Positions 23,345 to 33,954 of a stretch of DNA of 64,000 bases are shown here, piece after piece. This DNA is from Chrysopilus asiliformis (lineage: Eukaryota > Arthropoda > Insecta > Diptera > Rhagionidae): positions 13,945,388-14,009,387 of the forward strand of contig OZ035962.1 of assembly GCA_964034945.1 (NCBI GenBank), read 5' to 3'. Position numbers and translations under genes: made by a program. Under the pieces are notes generated by a model, which saw only the letters and a program-made list of their open reading frames with translations, was not told the origin of the DNA and did no database searches. The first letter of the stretch is position 1, and each line of letters starts with the position of its first letter.

Positions 23345-25459
23345 TTTCACTCTCCTTTGACTTCTTATTTGAATATAAAACCAACATGAATTCGCTGCTC
23401 GTGTGGACCTCGTCACCATTCCTTTGAGCATAGTTATTTCGAGCGCCTGGTCTGGATTGTGGAACTGGTGGTGGTGGAACGTTTTTCGAACCGGATGATG
23501 GAGCACTAATTTGGATAGTTGGATTCGGTAAAACTGGCCTCACTGCAATATTTTGATTCTCATCCAGTTTTACCGGCTCCTGACTTCTTTGCAGACTCGG
23601 GCTGCTTCTAGTGTTAGTTGTAGGAGGTGTTATTCTATTTCCTGTTGCATCCAGAACCAGCGTAACCGTTTTTTGTGGTTCTTGAGGTTCTGTTCGAATT
23701 GGTTCTTTCTTCGGTTGCACTACAGGACTTTTAATTTCTGTCTTCAAAACCGGTCGAGTGACTGTCTGAACCTCCTCTTCTCGCTTCTGCACAGGTCTCT
23801 TAGTAACACCAGTCTCTGGTCTGACATTTTCCGAATTTTTCGAATCTAATTGCGGACTTTTCGGAAACTTGGGTGGTGGCTTTGGACTTCTCTGTGCTGC
23901 TTGAGTGACAAAATCTAGCACTCTTCTCATCGGACTTGGACTTCTGTTAATTTCGGTCTTTTTATCGCCCAGATTTGTTTCTTGAGCGCCGCGGAAACTC
24001 GGACTCCTACGGGTATCTTTTGGTTCGAGAATTTCATTAGGCGTTCCGTAAGACATTTCTCTTGTGAGTGTTTCACTGTCAAGCATATCGGGATTAATCG
24101 TATTCGGAGAAAGTTTCCCGTTCGCCGCACGCTGCTTGCTATGCGATGGTTCCCCCTCGGCGCTTCTCTTATCTCTTTCGAAAAAATTACGCAAAGGCGA
24201 AAGAGTCTTCCGACTGGGCGGCGTTGGTTTTTCCTCTTCAGCCTCCGGTCTGTCTTCGGGTTTATTTATACCACGCTTTGGATCCGGGACGAATAAAACA
24301 TCAGATTCACCGCTAGGTTCGCTGACACCGTAAGGATTCTCGGCCTTAACTCGAAACTTGTATTCGGATCCTTCGATCAGATCATGAAGCGTGGTATTGA
24401 GTTGTCGTGTTGTCGCCGCCTTAAGCCATACATTCCAGCCAATGCGGAAATATTCCACGATATAGTTTCCAATTTTACATCCACCATCGTCAGCAGGAGC
24501 TGTCCACGCTAAACTAGCAGACTTTCCGAACGACATTGTCAACTTAACTCTGCCAGGTGGGTCGGGTCTCGCCGTTACCGTAACTAGGAATGATGCCACA
24601 TCTTCGCTTAGCCTATTTATCGCACGAATGCTGTACTCCCCTCGATCGGATCGTTTGACATTCGCTATTTTCAATGATGTATTTTTGTCGGTGGTCACCA
24701 GCTCGAAGCGTCCACCGTTACCGATCGCATCGCCCTCATGCGACCAGATCACTGCTGGCGATGGCTGTCCAGCAATGCCTACTTTCAAGCGAAGTGTTTC
24801 CTCCGCCTCAACTATCAAACCATCCTCATACTGTCGAGGTAGTCGTATCTTCGGTGGAGCTTCCACCTTAAGTCGTGCTCTGGTAACAACGTGACCAGCT
24901 CGATTCGTTGCCGTGCACTTGATCTCACCTTCATCGGTGAGGGCAACCTGATGAATGATCAGCACACTGAAATCGGGTTCATTGACAATTTTCGTTCGTC
25001 GACTGCTAAATATTTCGAAGCCATCCTTGAACCAGTTTATATCCGGTGGTGGCGTACCAACAATGGCGACACGCATCTCGATCCTTTCATTTTCCACGGC
25101 GATCGTATCGGAAAGTTCTGTGACGAAGCGTGGAACTGTGATCGCATTGCGCTGGAGTGTCACGGTCAGGGCGTCCGACAACTCGCTCGGATCCGACCGG
25201 CCAATAACGTTTTCCGCGATAACCCGGAACTGATATCTCCACCCTGGCTCCAGACCACTGAGTGAAGCTTCGGTTCGCGGGACCAGCGTTGGTGTCGCTC
25301 GTACCCAATGCGGTGACCCTGTCCGACGATGCTCAACAATGTATCCAAGAATTGGTGATCCACCATCCGTTCGAGGACGTTCCCACTTGAGCGTGATGAC
25401 ATCTGGCTGCTGATCGGAAAGTGGTATCAAGATCGGTCGGCCAGGTGGTGATGGTCGCT
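23345..25459 (-). CDS. Ig/FN3 muscle-type protein, penultimate exon
   Basis: The exon opens after an acceptor ending caattag, with PSPPGRPILIPL, a classic linker before a fibronectin III domain. Domains in order: FN3 (about residues 1-100, GWRYQFRVIAENVIG), Ig I-set (about 105-200, INWFKDG and DEGEIKCTATNRAG), Ig (about 202-295, VIWSHEG and DRGEYSIRAINR; its second Cys position is Ser), FN3 (about 297-395, YKFRVKAENPYG). A Pro/Ser/Lys-rich disordered region follows (SPSPMRR, RSPKPPPKFPKSP, NVPPPPVPQSRP). The order FN3-Ig-Ig-FN3 matches twitchin/titin/MyBP-like sarcomere proteins. Two donors give the same phase: GTATAC at 23344 (57-nt intron, preferred) and GTAATC at 23332 (45-nt intron). Earlier exons lie beyond 25.46 kb and were not found. 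Confidence 0.88.
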
Positions 25460-26340
25460 CTAATTGAACACAAAATACAAGAGAAAGTGATTATAAGAAC
25501 GTTAGCACTGTCAAAAGAAAACAAATCACTTGAAAAACATTGAGAAAAAATCACAAACTATGTAAATACGAAAGAATTTTCAAAGACACAAAAAAAACGA
25601 TCACCAAGAATGAAGAATGAAGAAAAACGATTTGACCAAAGTATAGCTAGAGATCACTTTGGAAGCAAGTTCCCAAACATCATCTCCACCCCACCGGAGT
25701 GCCCGTGTTATGTGGCATACAGACATACATTTCGCACAACCACTACAATGGCGATTCTAAAAATATCCTAAGACGAGCGCTCTGTCCATGTAATAATAAC
25801 ACACTAGGTCGATTTTCGTATAGAATTCTGTTGGAAAATAGCACAAATAGTTCTTGAACTCCACACCACAGGCCATTTTCACTGATTTCAATAACATTTC
25901 AATCGAATTTTATCACTTTTCCACCTGTCTTCATGACACACAAATCCTTGGGGTTACCTGCAGATTTCCAATGGACGAATTTTTTAGGTTTATCCCTGCC
26001 TGCCTGATGTTGCCTCGTTGCATGATTTCCCATCACTACACTACACCTCACATCGATTGACGTGAATACGTTTAGCACACATGCACAGGAAAATGCCTTA
26101 ATGAGAGTTTTTCACTATCGAAAATAAGACGCACACAAAAGTGATGCAGACATTCGGAAGGTAAATTTATTTCGAAACTTAACGAATTAACTATAAAAAA
26201 AATACTACAGAAAAAAATGATTCTCGATTTACATAAAAGAATACGACTTTCGTGATGCGATGATTAAAATAAACAATGGAAAAAATCAAATATTAATTTT
26301 ACTCGTTCAAGAACAATTCTAGACGTCAGAACTCCGTCTT
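25460..26340. other. Intron of the Ig/FN3 gene (presumed)
   Basis: It begins, reading on the minus strand, upstream of the acceptor at 25460. No exon is evident between here and 26346. Confidence 0.5.
26166..26171 (-). terminator. Poly(A) signal after the candidate alternative last exon
   Basis: AATAAA on the minus strand about 175 bases downstream of the TAA at 26346-26348. Confidence 0.35.
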
Positions 26341-26345
26341 CTTCG

Positions 26346-26465
26346 TTATCGACTGTCGACACGTCGCGGCGGGCGTCGTTTATCGCTATAGGGGATAATT
26401 TCCTCGATATTCGTTTTACTACTGGCGCGAATCTTACATCGACGCTGCACTTTCTTTGAGATATT
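26346..26465 (-). CDS. Candidate alternative terminal exon
   Basis: A strong acceptor on the minus strand (gttctctcttttggctcag before 26465) opens into 39 codons in phase 0, NISKKVQRRCKIRASSKTNI through RRPPRRVDSR, then TAA, with AATAAA downstream. The peptide is basic. It sits about 900 bp upstream of the FN3 exon on the same strand, so it could be an alternative short C-terminus of the Ig/FN3 gene, or the end of a different gene. The other phase compatible with the FN3 exon stops after about ten codons (ending AASM), so either phase would terminate translation here. Confidence 0.35.
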   Translation of the reverse strand, partial: NISKKVQRRCKIRASSKTNIEEIIPYSDKRRPPRRVDSR

Positions 26466-26474
26466 CTGAGCCAA

Positions 26475-27400
26475 AAGAGAGAACATTAAAATCGCGCACC
26501 ACGATCATCATCAGAACTATATGATCATCATTTAAAATTTATCTTAGGGAAAGCGTATTTCTATCATTTTCAGTGAATCAATCCAGAAGCGTTCTATAAG
26601 TTCTTTCTGCGCTGTTAGCCGGTGAACTAATCTCAAAATCTTTCTGATCTTAAATGTGATCTTCACGCGTAGTTACCAAAATAAAAAAAACTTCCTCTTG
26701 TTTTTGCATCCGTGAATTTGTGTCTGTTTAGTATTAAAAGTGAAATTGAATTAAATTCTTATTATAATTACAGTCAAAAAGTTTTTGGTCAAAGTTCAAT
26801 TTTTGATAATTTGGAGCCTCACGCACACAAATTTACAACCGGAAAGCGTTCGTTAATCGTGCAAAGCACACGTTTTCATGAAAATCTTAATTGATTAGAT
26901 AGACAGATTTTTGACAGATTTTTTTTTGCAAATCACTTTGTGCTATTGTTTTTATTTTTATTTCTATGTCTACCTTTTTCGTTTTCTTATCTATCATTGG
27001 TTTATCGTAAACATGGGTGTTTTGAATTGGAAAGTTTATTTTCTAGAAAACACTAGTCTCATACTTATCTACGTTTGATAAATATTTTTTCTACTACTTT
27101 TTGCTGATAGCAAATCTTACAAGTACTAAACTAAAAAATTATTTCCGGTTTTTTAAGTTTTTGTCAAAAGACATTAAAATATATGAAAAACTGGAAAAAA
27201 TCCCCAAAACATTTTTTACACGTAAAAAGGATATTGTTTAAAAAAATTTAAGAACATCTTTTATTAAAATGTAGTAAAAATGACTTTTTGGCGCGATAAA
27301 TATTTATTTTGTTTTAATTTAAATTATATCCTATTTGGTCATTCGTATTTGATTTTAATTAGTAAGACTGAAAATTAAATGACGTCTGTTTTCGCAGCCT
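26475..27400. other. AT-rich DNA, no gene seen
   Basis: No supported frames. Possibly intron of the minus-strand gene. Confidence 0.45.
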
Positions 27401-27402
27401 TT

Positions 27403-27525
27403 TACACCTTTAGACACCTTTAGAGACCTTTAGACACCTTTAGACACCTTTAGACACCTTTAGACACCTTTAGACACCTTTAGACACCTTTAGACACCTT
27501 TAGACACCTTTAGACACCTTTAGAC
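27403..27525. repeat. Minisatellite, 10-bp unit acacctttag
   Basis: About twelve head-to-tail copies, nearly all identical; one unit has gagacc in place of gacacc. The uniformity suggests recent expansion. Confidence 0.95.
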
Positions 27526-27577
27526 TTGAATTTGTTCAACAAAAGATTTTTTTTTCTGTTTTCTGACTTAGTTGGAA

Positions 27578-27644
27578 GTTGCGTCGATGGAGGTAGTTGC
27601 GTAAAATTGCGTCGATGGAGGTAAAATTGCGTCGATGGAGGTAG
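27578..27644. repeat. Short tandem repeat, about 20-bp unit
   Basis: Three copies of ttgcgtcgatggaggta with spacer variants (agttgcgtaaaa, aaaa). It follows the 10-bp minisatellite closely. Confidence 0.85.
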
Positions 27645-27769
27645 TCTACTATTTTTCCATAAGAAGAATGTTAAGAGCCAAGGCGCATAAAAAACTTTAA
27701 CCCCGCAACGGGTATGCAAGCTAGTACTCCATATGAGGGCAGACAAAATAAATAAAACCAATTGTATGA

Positions 27770-28260
27770 AGACGAGGAGAAGAAGTGGATTGATTGGATT
27801 TTTATGTATGAAATTGTTATGTAAAATCATAGTCTAAACATATTCTGTCTTTATATATTTTTCGAAACAATCCACTGCTTTCGAGAAAATCACAAAAACT
27901 ATTTCATTTGTATGGGGGAGGGGATAAGGAATGATCCGATTGAATTTTTATGTATGGAAGAGTTATGTAAAATCATTTTGCCTATTAATTTTTCCAATAT
28001 GACCTGCTGTTTTCGAGAAAATCTCAAAAAACCAGTTTTATTTGTATATGAGGGAAAGGAAGGAAACGGTCAGATTTTGACTGTTGAAGAACTTAACCTT
28101 GCTATTTACGAGAGATGCAACTATAAAAAATTTCAAGTCTCTAGGTCAACGCTTTGGAAAGTTATGGTGTTCACGGACAAACAGACGGTCGGGCAGGCGG
28201 ACTGGCGGAAATTAAAATCGTTTGTTGTCGTAAACATCCTGGTGTAATTCACTTTTGTGT
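27770..28260. repeat. Dispersed repeat family R
   Basis: Shared phrases are gaatttttatgtatgg.ag, ttatgtaaaatcat, ttttcgagaaaat, ctctag.tc, gtgttcac(g/a)g followed by cagac runs, and a tail gtaattcacttttgtgtc. Internally it contains two partial copies. Related copies occur near 41.9-42.2, 45.3-45.5, 46.03-46.14, 51.9-52.2 and 58.26-58.46 kb. No coding capacity is conserved. Confidence 0.7.
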
Positions 28261-28269
28261 CCAACGATG

Positions 28270-28790
28270 ATTTTCATATAGAGTATAAAAAGAAACCAGC
28301 CCCTATATTTCGAGGGATTTATCACTTCGACAGTTTCTAATTTCGCAAAAATTTCCCAAGCACAAACAAATAATCTAGCATTGAAAAAACTGATTTTTCT
28401 AAAAAAAAATTCTAATTTTTCCTGTTGCCTTTTCAATATTTCGAAAAGTACTGATCAAGCTTAAAGATCAACATTTTCACGGGTTATTGTCCGCTACGAG
28501 TATAGACTAACAGTCATTTTGGATCCAAAATATGTTCTTAGCTCAATTAAACCAATTTTTAAAATGCGATTTTTACGTATTTCATTTAATTGTTTCGAAG
28601 CAAAATTAATCTTTGTGATTAAACTGCACTTGTCTTAATCTCCACTCCAACTTTTCTTATCTAGCCAAGCACTACGTTTGAATCGTTAAAATCCCCCAAT
28701 TTGCAATTAATCAAAAAACACTAGAGTGGCTGCAGGAAACTGATAATAAATGACGAATTAGAATACTTGTGAAATATCTGATTTAAAAAT
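28270..28790. other. 5' flank of the first G12-like gene
   Basis: AT-rich with no gene. It ends at the core promoter of the gene starting at 28870. Confidence 0.5.
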
Positions 28791-28792
28791 TG

Positions 28793-28830
28793 AATAAATA
28801 GCCAAAGGCGAGCATTTCCTAACTACAGTT
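28793..28830 (+). promoter_or_regulatory. Core promoter of G12-like gene at 28870
   Basis: A weak TATA-like AATAAATAG at 28793 is followed about 32 bases later by an initiator-like CTACAGTT near 28824. The spacing fits the other genes of the array. Confidence 0.45.
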
Positions 28831-28869
28831 TTCTTCAAGAAGTCAATCAATTGAAATCTTAATTCGAAA

Positions 28870-29457
28870 ATGAAATTCTTATTCGCTTTGTTCGCTGTTA
28901 TTGCTGTCGCGTCAGCTGCTTCAGTTCCAACTAAATCTTTGGCAGAAGATTTCAATGACATCCTGAAGTTCATCCCCACAGATAAAATCGAATCAATTGT
29001 TAACAAATACTACGAACAGGACGATGAGGTTCATCACATTTTCGAATACTTAACTTCGGAAGAATACCTTCAAGCAGCCCAAGCCGCCCTCAAGGTCCCT
29101 GAAGTTAAGGAACTTATTGACTTCTTGAATGAGCATTTCGCCTTTGACCCACATCCAATCCTTGCACGTTCCGCTCTATCACTTGGCGGATGGCAAGCAT
29201 TCAAAAATGAACTCCTCGGTGCTTTCACACCAGAAATTTTGAAGTCAATTCAAGATGACGTAGTCGAAAAGGTTCAGGAGCACAGAGCATTCGCTGAATT
29301 CTATTGCAAAGTTCAAAGTACTTTCACTGTCATCGAGGAGAAATTGTCGCAGCTCCCAGAAATGAAGAAGGTTTACCAACACTTAACCGGTCTTGGAGTC
29401 GATGTCGACTACTTTTTGAAAGTGGAGCGTGACGTCTATAACTGGGCCAAATGTTAA
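28870..29457 (+). CDS. Insect allergen-related / G12-like secreted protein 1
   Basis: 195 residues with a signal peptide (MKFLFALFAVIAVASAAS, cleavage about residue 17) and one insect allergen-related repeat. Family landmarks: LAEDFNDILKFIPTDKIESI, YLTSEEY, VPEVKELIDFLNEHF, a central GGWQAF, EKVQEHRAFAEFY, LSQLPEMKKVYQHL, LGVDVDYF and a terminal YNWAKC. Known members include mosquito midgut G12, sand fly microvillar-like proteins, cockroach Bla g 1 and the Pieris nitrile-specifier protein. Bla g 1 folds as a helical capsule holding lipids, so lipid binding in the gut is the likely role here (inferred). The coding region has no intron. Poly(A) signal at 29513. Closest in style to the gene at 35820. 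Confidence 0.93.
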   Translation: MKFLFALFAVIAVASAASVPTKSLAEDFNDILKFIPTDKIESIVNKYYEQDDEVHHIFEYLTSEEYLQAAQAALKVPEVKELIDFLNEHFAFDPHPILARSALSLGGWQAFKNELLGAFTPEILKSIQDDVVEKVQEHRAFAEFYCKVQSTFTVIEEKLSQLPEMKKVYQHLTGLGVDVDYFLKVERDVYNWAKC

Positions 29458-29512
29458 TTTATTGATGTGAATTTTCGAAACGAAGAAATCTTCTAAACAA
29501 AGAAAAACTATT

Positions 29513-29518
29513 AATAAA
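29513..29518 (+). terminator. Poly(A) signal of gene at 28870
   Basis: AATAAA 56 bases after the TAA stop. Confidence 0.6.
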
Positions 29519-29746
29519 TTGTTAAAACTGCTATTATATTTTTGTATTTTATTATTCTTGCACTTACAGAGAATTATCTTGTTTTTCAAATGGCACCTTT
29601 GGAATTTTTTTTATTTAGTTAGCCGCTGAAGATATATGGTTATATGCTCTTTTCATGTTCATTGAATAAAATTTTGTCATAAAAATATTCAGTTAAAGTA
29701 AAATACGCAGGAAATTATTGCAAAATCTCATCTAAGGCGCCGTTTA

Positions 29747-30189
29747 TGCCGCGACACACGACGCTGTTTTACCAGCGCTAGTTGCTGTTAGCAGCCGTTT
29801 CAGCAGCACTGTGTGAACCCTAGTGCGTTGCTATCACCAGCAGCAGCGTGATGATTTTAATAGCGCTAGTAAAGTAGCGACCGTTCTACTTTGCCAGCGC
29901 TACTAGAGATCACGTGATCCTGTCGCATGGTTTCTAAGCTGTCAAAAATCTGATAAGTGGTAAAGTTTGTTTATTGTAAGTTGCTATTTTACGTTTATTT
30001 ATTTAAATGTGTGTGTTACGTTTATTATTAAAAAAATCTCCCAGATTCAGCCACTGTTTTGCTACTTGCCAGCGCTACTAAAGTATAAATCGTGTGAACC
30101 CTCTGAGTACGCTGGCTGCTGTTGCTACTTGCCAGCGCTACTAACCAACAGCAGCCAGCGGCTGGCAAAACAGCGTCGTGTGACCACGG
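29747..30189. mobile_element. MITE, 443 bp, TA-flanked, GCTGG-rich
   Basis: Inverted ends share cacacgacgctgtttt.ccag and lie inside TA at 29745-29746 and 30190-30191. The interior repeats ttgccagcgctactaa and cagcagc motifs. It is clearly richer in GC than its neighbourhood, which marks it as an insert. No coding potential. Confidence 0.85.
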
Positions 30190-30334
30190 TATTACAGATC
30201 TTTATTCCGCAAATTTTATTCGGTGACACTATATTCATATTTCATAACCGTTTACATTACGATACAAAATTTTGAAATTTTTTCCAGAAAGACGCAGGAA
30301 CCGGGTATTTTCAACCAAAATCGCCGAAAATTTA

Positions 30335-30790
30335 CTCTGCGATAGATGAAAAATTCAAGAAAAAATTGCAGATGTCTAAGGACGCCAATTATAAATTTTC
30401 GAAAAAGATTTATTTCTCTTTTTAGGAGATTCCAAAAATTATTCTTTCGTCGAGTAGTATAAGATTAGTACCGATCAGAGCACCATTTCTAAAAAAATAG
30501 TTTAAAAATCGAAAAATTGCACTTTTCAGGGAGGTCAAAAATGGATAGTTGCTGATTAAAAAAAACACGTGTCCTTTATTTTTTGACCTTCTTTTACATA
30601 TGTAAGTTTCATCCAGATGTGAGACCTGAGAATTACACCTTGCGAGGTTCATTTGTGAGAGTGACACCAAAAAAAGTCTCACCCGGAAATTGTCACTTAA
30701 GTCGATAGCAAGTGATGCCATCTTACGTACACGATTCCACTCCCGAGTTAAGGATCGATCGAAAACAATCTGTTCGTTCGATTGCGGGCG
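30335..30790. repeat. Dispersed repeat U, copy 1 (uninterrupted)
   Basis: Shares with 33955-34820 the ordered blocks tataaattttcg.aaaagattt, tttctctttttagga, gtgagacctgagaattacac, gtgagagtgacaccaaaaaa, gtctcacccggaaattgtca and gaaaacaatctg. This copy lacks the MITE present in the other one, so it shows the empty insertion site. Confidence 0.85.
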
Positions 30791-30794
30791 TAAA

Positions 30795-32610
30795 AGAACT
30801 CCGCTATCATTGTATTTTTTAAAAGCTTTTATTTTGCTTGCCTTCATTGGGTAAAATACCCAGATCTGAGCCCCTTTAAGTCTTTTTTCACTTCATACCA
30901 TATTGTCTTTGTCTTCCGTATACTTTTTGAGAAACTTATACTTACTGGTCGAAAGTATGGAATGTTTAAATTAAATTAACATTGTACATATTCCTCAACA
31001 ATTTGGATAAAAAAAAGAATTATGTGTAAATGTGGAAATTATCCCAAAATCCAGTTCTGAGCGCCCCGTATTAAATTAAGTACGCCTAGTAACTTATAGA
31101 AATAAGAATTGAATTCGAAAAATAATTGGTTTCATCACGTTGTGAAATGTGGTTTAATCGGCTTAATCGCGCACAATTCTTGTTTTAGCTGGAAAATTAA
31201 CAGGGCTGCTCAGAACTGGTGCCGGAGTTCAGATCTGGATACTTTACCCTATGTGTTTATCTGTTTATCCGTTTGTCTGTTTGTCTGTAGGGGTAAAATC
31301 TTGCAATTTAAATTGGACAGTTCATCCGATTGACTTGCAATTGCCCACATACGTTAGTCCGATGACAATACAATATTTTCACTACTTCGTCCTTGTAAGG
31401 GTAACGGAATGTCCTCTAAGGATAACGTTATTACCCTTTTCCTCAAATTTTCCGGATAAAAATCTCATCTTTGGGTTTTTGGGGTCGCTGAATCCGATTC
31501 TGTCGTTAAGAAGTCTATAAGGATAACGCAAGGGCGTGTAAGGATATCGTGATTATCTTTTTCCGCGATTTTTCCAGAGAAAATATCAGTCGGAGGTTTT
31601 TGGGGTCAATGAATCCCAGTTAGAGTCAAAAAATCCGCAAGAATATCTCAAAAGCTAGGATATATGTATATGTATATTCAAAAATTAAAAAGTATAACAA
31701 AGCGTGGTGAAAGGCAAGCGTCATACAAATTAAATACAAAGGATACAATAAAAAAAAATTTGAGATTTTATTTTAAAAAATGCACTAAAAAGATAATTTT
31801 TTAGGCGCTATGTATCAGAAATAAAAACGCGATAAAAGCATAAAAATAAAATTGAAAAAAATATTTATTTCGCTTTTATTTGTGATACACAGTGCCCAAA
31901 AAAAATTTTTTTCTTTTTAATGCATTTTTTTTAAATAAGAGCTTTTTAAAAATAATTATTCATTGTAAATTGACTTGTTCCCGAAAAGTGAGTTAATATT
32001 TTGAACTAATTAAAATATCTGAATCGATATTATTATTTAAATCAATCGATTAAAACATGCGAATTGATTATTTTGTCTTTGAGATTTGTCAAATGTTAAT
32101 AATCTTTTATTACCTATTGTCAGGTAAATAAATTATTACTTTATCTAAAGTTTAACATGTTTTGCTTTAATTCAAATTAAACATTCAAGTTGTTGATTGC
32201 TTATCGAGTCAGAAATGATTATGAAATCAGAATGAATCATTTTTTTTTATCTCTTAGTTCTTAAAATAGAAGTAAACACTTTCAATTTCCTTTTTCCTCT
32301 AGATAGGTTTGTCATTTATACTTTTTAATTGTCTTTAACAAAAAAAATTAAAAACATTTATTATCATTTTATTAATTGCGGTAATTTTCTTAAAACTTTT
32401 AAAGATGACAAAGTTTTATCTTCAATGGCATAAGGCCAGATTAGAAGTTCACATGAATGCAAGTCATATATAAACTTTAATTTGGTCGAGCTGTACAGGA
32501 AACCGGGAAAATCACATCGTAAGCACACTTCCTGTATAGCTGTTAAAAATTATAAAAAAAAGACAAAGAGTTTTCCTTTAGTCATAACAAGATAAATAGT
32601 CCATAAACAA
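30795..32610. other. Intergenic DNA with dispersed-repeat fragments
   Basis: 31240-31340 has a tgtctgt-rich stretch. 31395-31640 holds fragments of repeat family S (aaggtcctgtaagg-like, ggataacg, tttttccgcgattttt, tttggggtc.ctgaatc) seen more fully at 42.33-43.03 kb. The rest is AT-rich without genes. Confidence 0.5.
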
Positions 32611-32616
32611 AACGTG

Positions 32617-32755
32617 TTGGGGAATAACAAAAATAAGTTTGGATTAATCATTATTTTTCTCTGTAAATAGTCTGATAAGAAATTAAATTCTACACGTCCT
32701 TTCTTCAAGTAATGTATAAAAGACGCGAAGTTAGTAATCTTCAAGTCAGTTTGCG
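32617..32755 (+). promoter_or_regulatory. Promoter of G12-like gene at 32799
   Basis: TATAAAA at 32715-32721 and an initiator gTCAGTTtg centred on 32748. About 180 bases before the ATG is a block (ttggggaataacaaaaa then attaatcat) that is also present at the same distance before the gene at 35820. Confidence 0.75.
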
Positions 32756-32798
32756 ACAATCTACGAAACTGTTCCAAAATTACGACAACACTAAGAAA

Positions 32799-33365
32799 AT
32801 GAAAATCTTCATTGGATTATTCGCTATTATCGCCATTGCAGCGGCAGCAACTACCGATTCTTTGGTACAAGACTTCAAAGATTTCGCCGCGTTAATTCCA
32901 GTCGATAAAGTCCAAGAGATCGTCACTAAATACGCTGAACATGACGATGATGTACGTGAGATTTTCAAATATTTCGGATCTCCCGAATATCTACACGTGA
33001 TTGAAGTTATTAGCGAAGTTCCTGAATTTAAAGCGATGATCGACTTTGTGAAAAAACATCTCCAAGTGAACGTGAATGGAATCTCCAAGCGATCCGTCTC
33101 AACCCTCGGAGGATGGAAGGCTTTCCTCAAAGAAATCTTATCAGTCTATCCAATCGCCCAAATCAAGGCGATGGTCATTGAAAAGGTCCAGAAAGGTGGT
33201 GTTTTTGCCGAATACTACCGAATGGGTCAAGAATCATTCGAAGTGATCATCAGGAAAATTGCTGAACTACCAGAAGTTCAGGAAAGTAAAGAATACTTAA
33301 ATAACCTGGGAGTTGATGTTGGCTATTTGATTCGATTAAATAGGAGATTTTATTCATGGGCTTAA
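32799..33365 (+). CDS. Insect allergen-related / G12-like secreted protein 2
   Basis: 188 residues. The start is the ATG at 32799 because it begins the signal peptide MKIFIGLFAIIAIAAAATT. An in-frame ATG at 32712 overlaps the TATA box and lies upstream of the likely transcription start. Landmarks: DSLVQDFKDFAALIPVDKVQ, YAEHDDDVREIFKYFGSPEY, VPEFKAMIDFVKKHL, LGGWKAFLKEIL, IEKVQKGGVFAEYY, IAELPEVQESKEYL, LGVDVGYLI and a terminal FYSWA. Nearly the same layout and length as the gene at 35820, with which it forms a tandem pair. Predicted secreted gut protein. Poly(A) signal at 33499. Confidence 0.93.
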   Translation: MKIFIGLFAIIAIAAAATTDSLVQDFKDFAALIPVDKVQEIVTKYAEHDDDVREIFKYFGSPEYLHVIEVISEVPEFKAMIDFVKKHLQVNVNGISKRSVSTLGGWKAFLKEILSVYPIAQIKAMVIEKVQKGGVFAEYYRMGQESFEVIIRKIAELPEVQESKEYLNNLGVDVGYLIRLNRRFYSWA

Positions 33366-33498
33366 ATTGAAAAGGAAACAAACTTCAACTGTTTTTTTTT
33401 TTTTTTTGAGAAAAAACAAAGAAATTTTTTTAAGAATTTTAAAAATATTTTAACAGTTATGAAATTCTGATATGAATATTATGTAATACATTTTTTTG

Positions 33499-33504
33499 AA
33501 TAAA
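33499..33504 (+). terminator. Poly(A) signal of gene at 32799
   Basis: AATAAA about 134 bases after the stop. The 3' UTR also has a T-run of about 16 bases near 33391. Confidence 0.5.
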
Positions 33505-33954
33505 TTTTAATAACTTTTGAAATACGTGTAATTTTTTTTAATCTGCAAATTATTTAAAGCACAAAGAATGTGTATAAAGCTGGAGTTAAGTTGATATTGT
33601 TTGTCCAAAAACGATCATTTCAGTTTTTCTCATGATTAACACCAAAAATTCCAATTGGCTTGTTTGCTTGTTATCAGCAAGCTCAATAACGGCAGGACTG
33701 AAATTCATAAAACTTAGCAATTAAGTCGATAATATACCAAATTCAAGCATATGCTACAAGTGTTTTCCTGTGGACATCCCCCCTTCCAAAGAAACTAAAA
33801 AGCTTATGCGTTTGCGTTATCTTGAAAGTACCATAAAAACGAAAATTGTTTAGAATGCGACTTTTTATATCTTTACTATACAGCAAATTGCAACTGCATC
33901 AATCTACCACCCCTTCCCCACAGAAACATATTATTCGCTTGAAAAAAATCGCGG

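Noticed and set aside
21200..25308. Open frames opposite or in other frames of the Ig/FN3 exons
   Set aside because: They are shadows of a real coding region. None has a domain, and the minus-strand frame has clear Ig and FN3 motifs.
27403..27525. CRISPR-like array
   Set aside because: The unit is a 10-bp direct repeat without spacers, in a eukaryotic genome.
32712..32798. Upstream in-frame ATG extending gene 2 by 29 residues
   Set aside because: The ATG overlaps the TATA box and lies upstream of the initiator. The extension would also bury the signal peptide.
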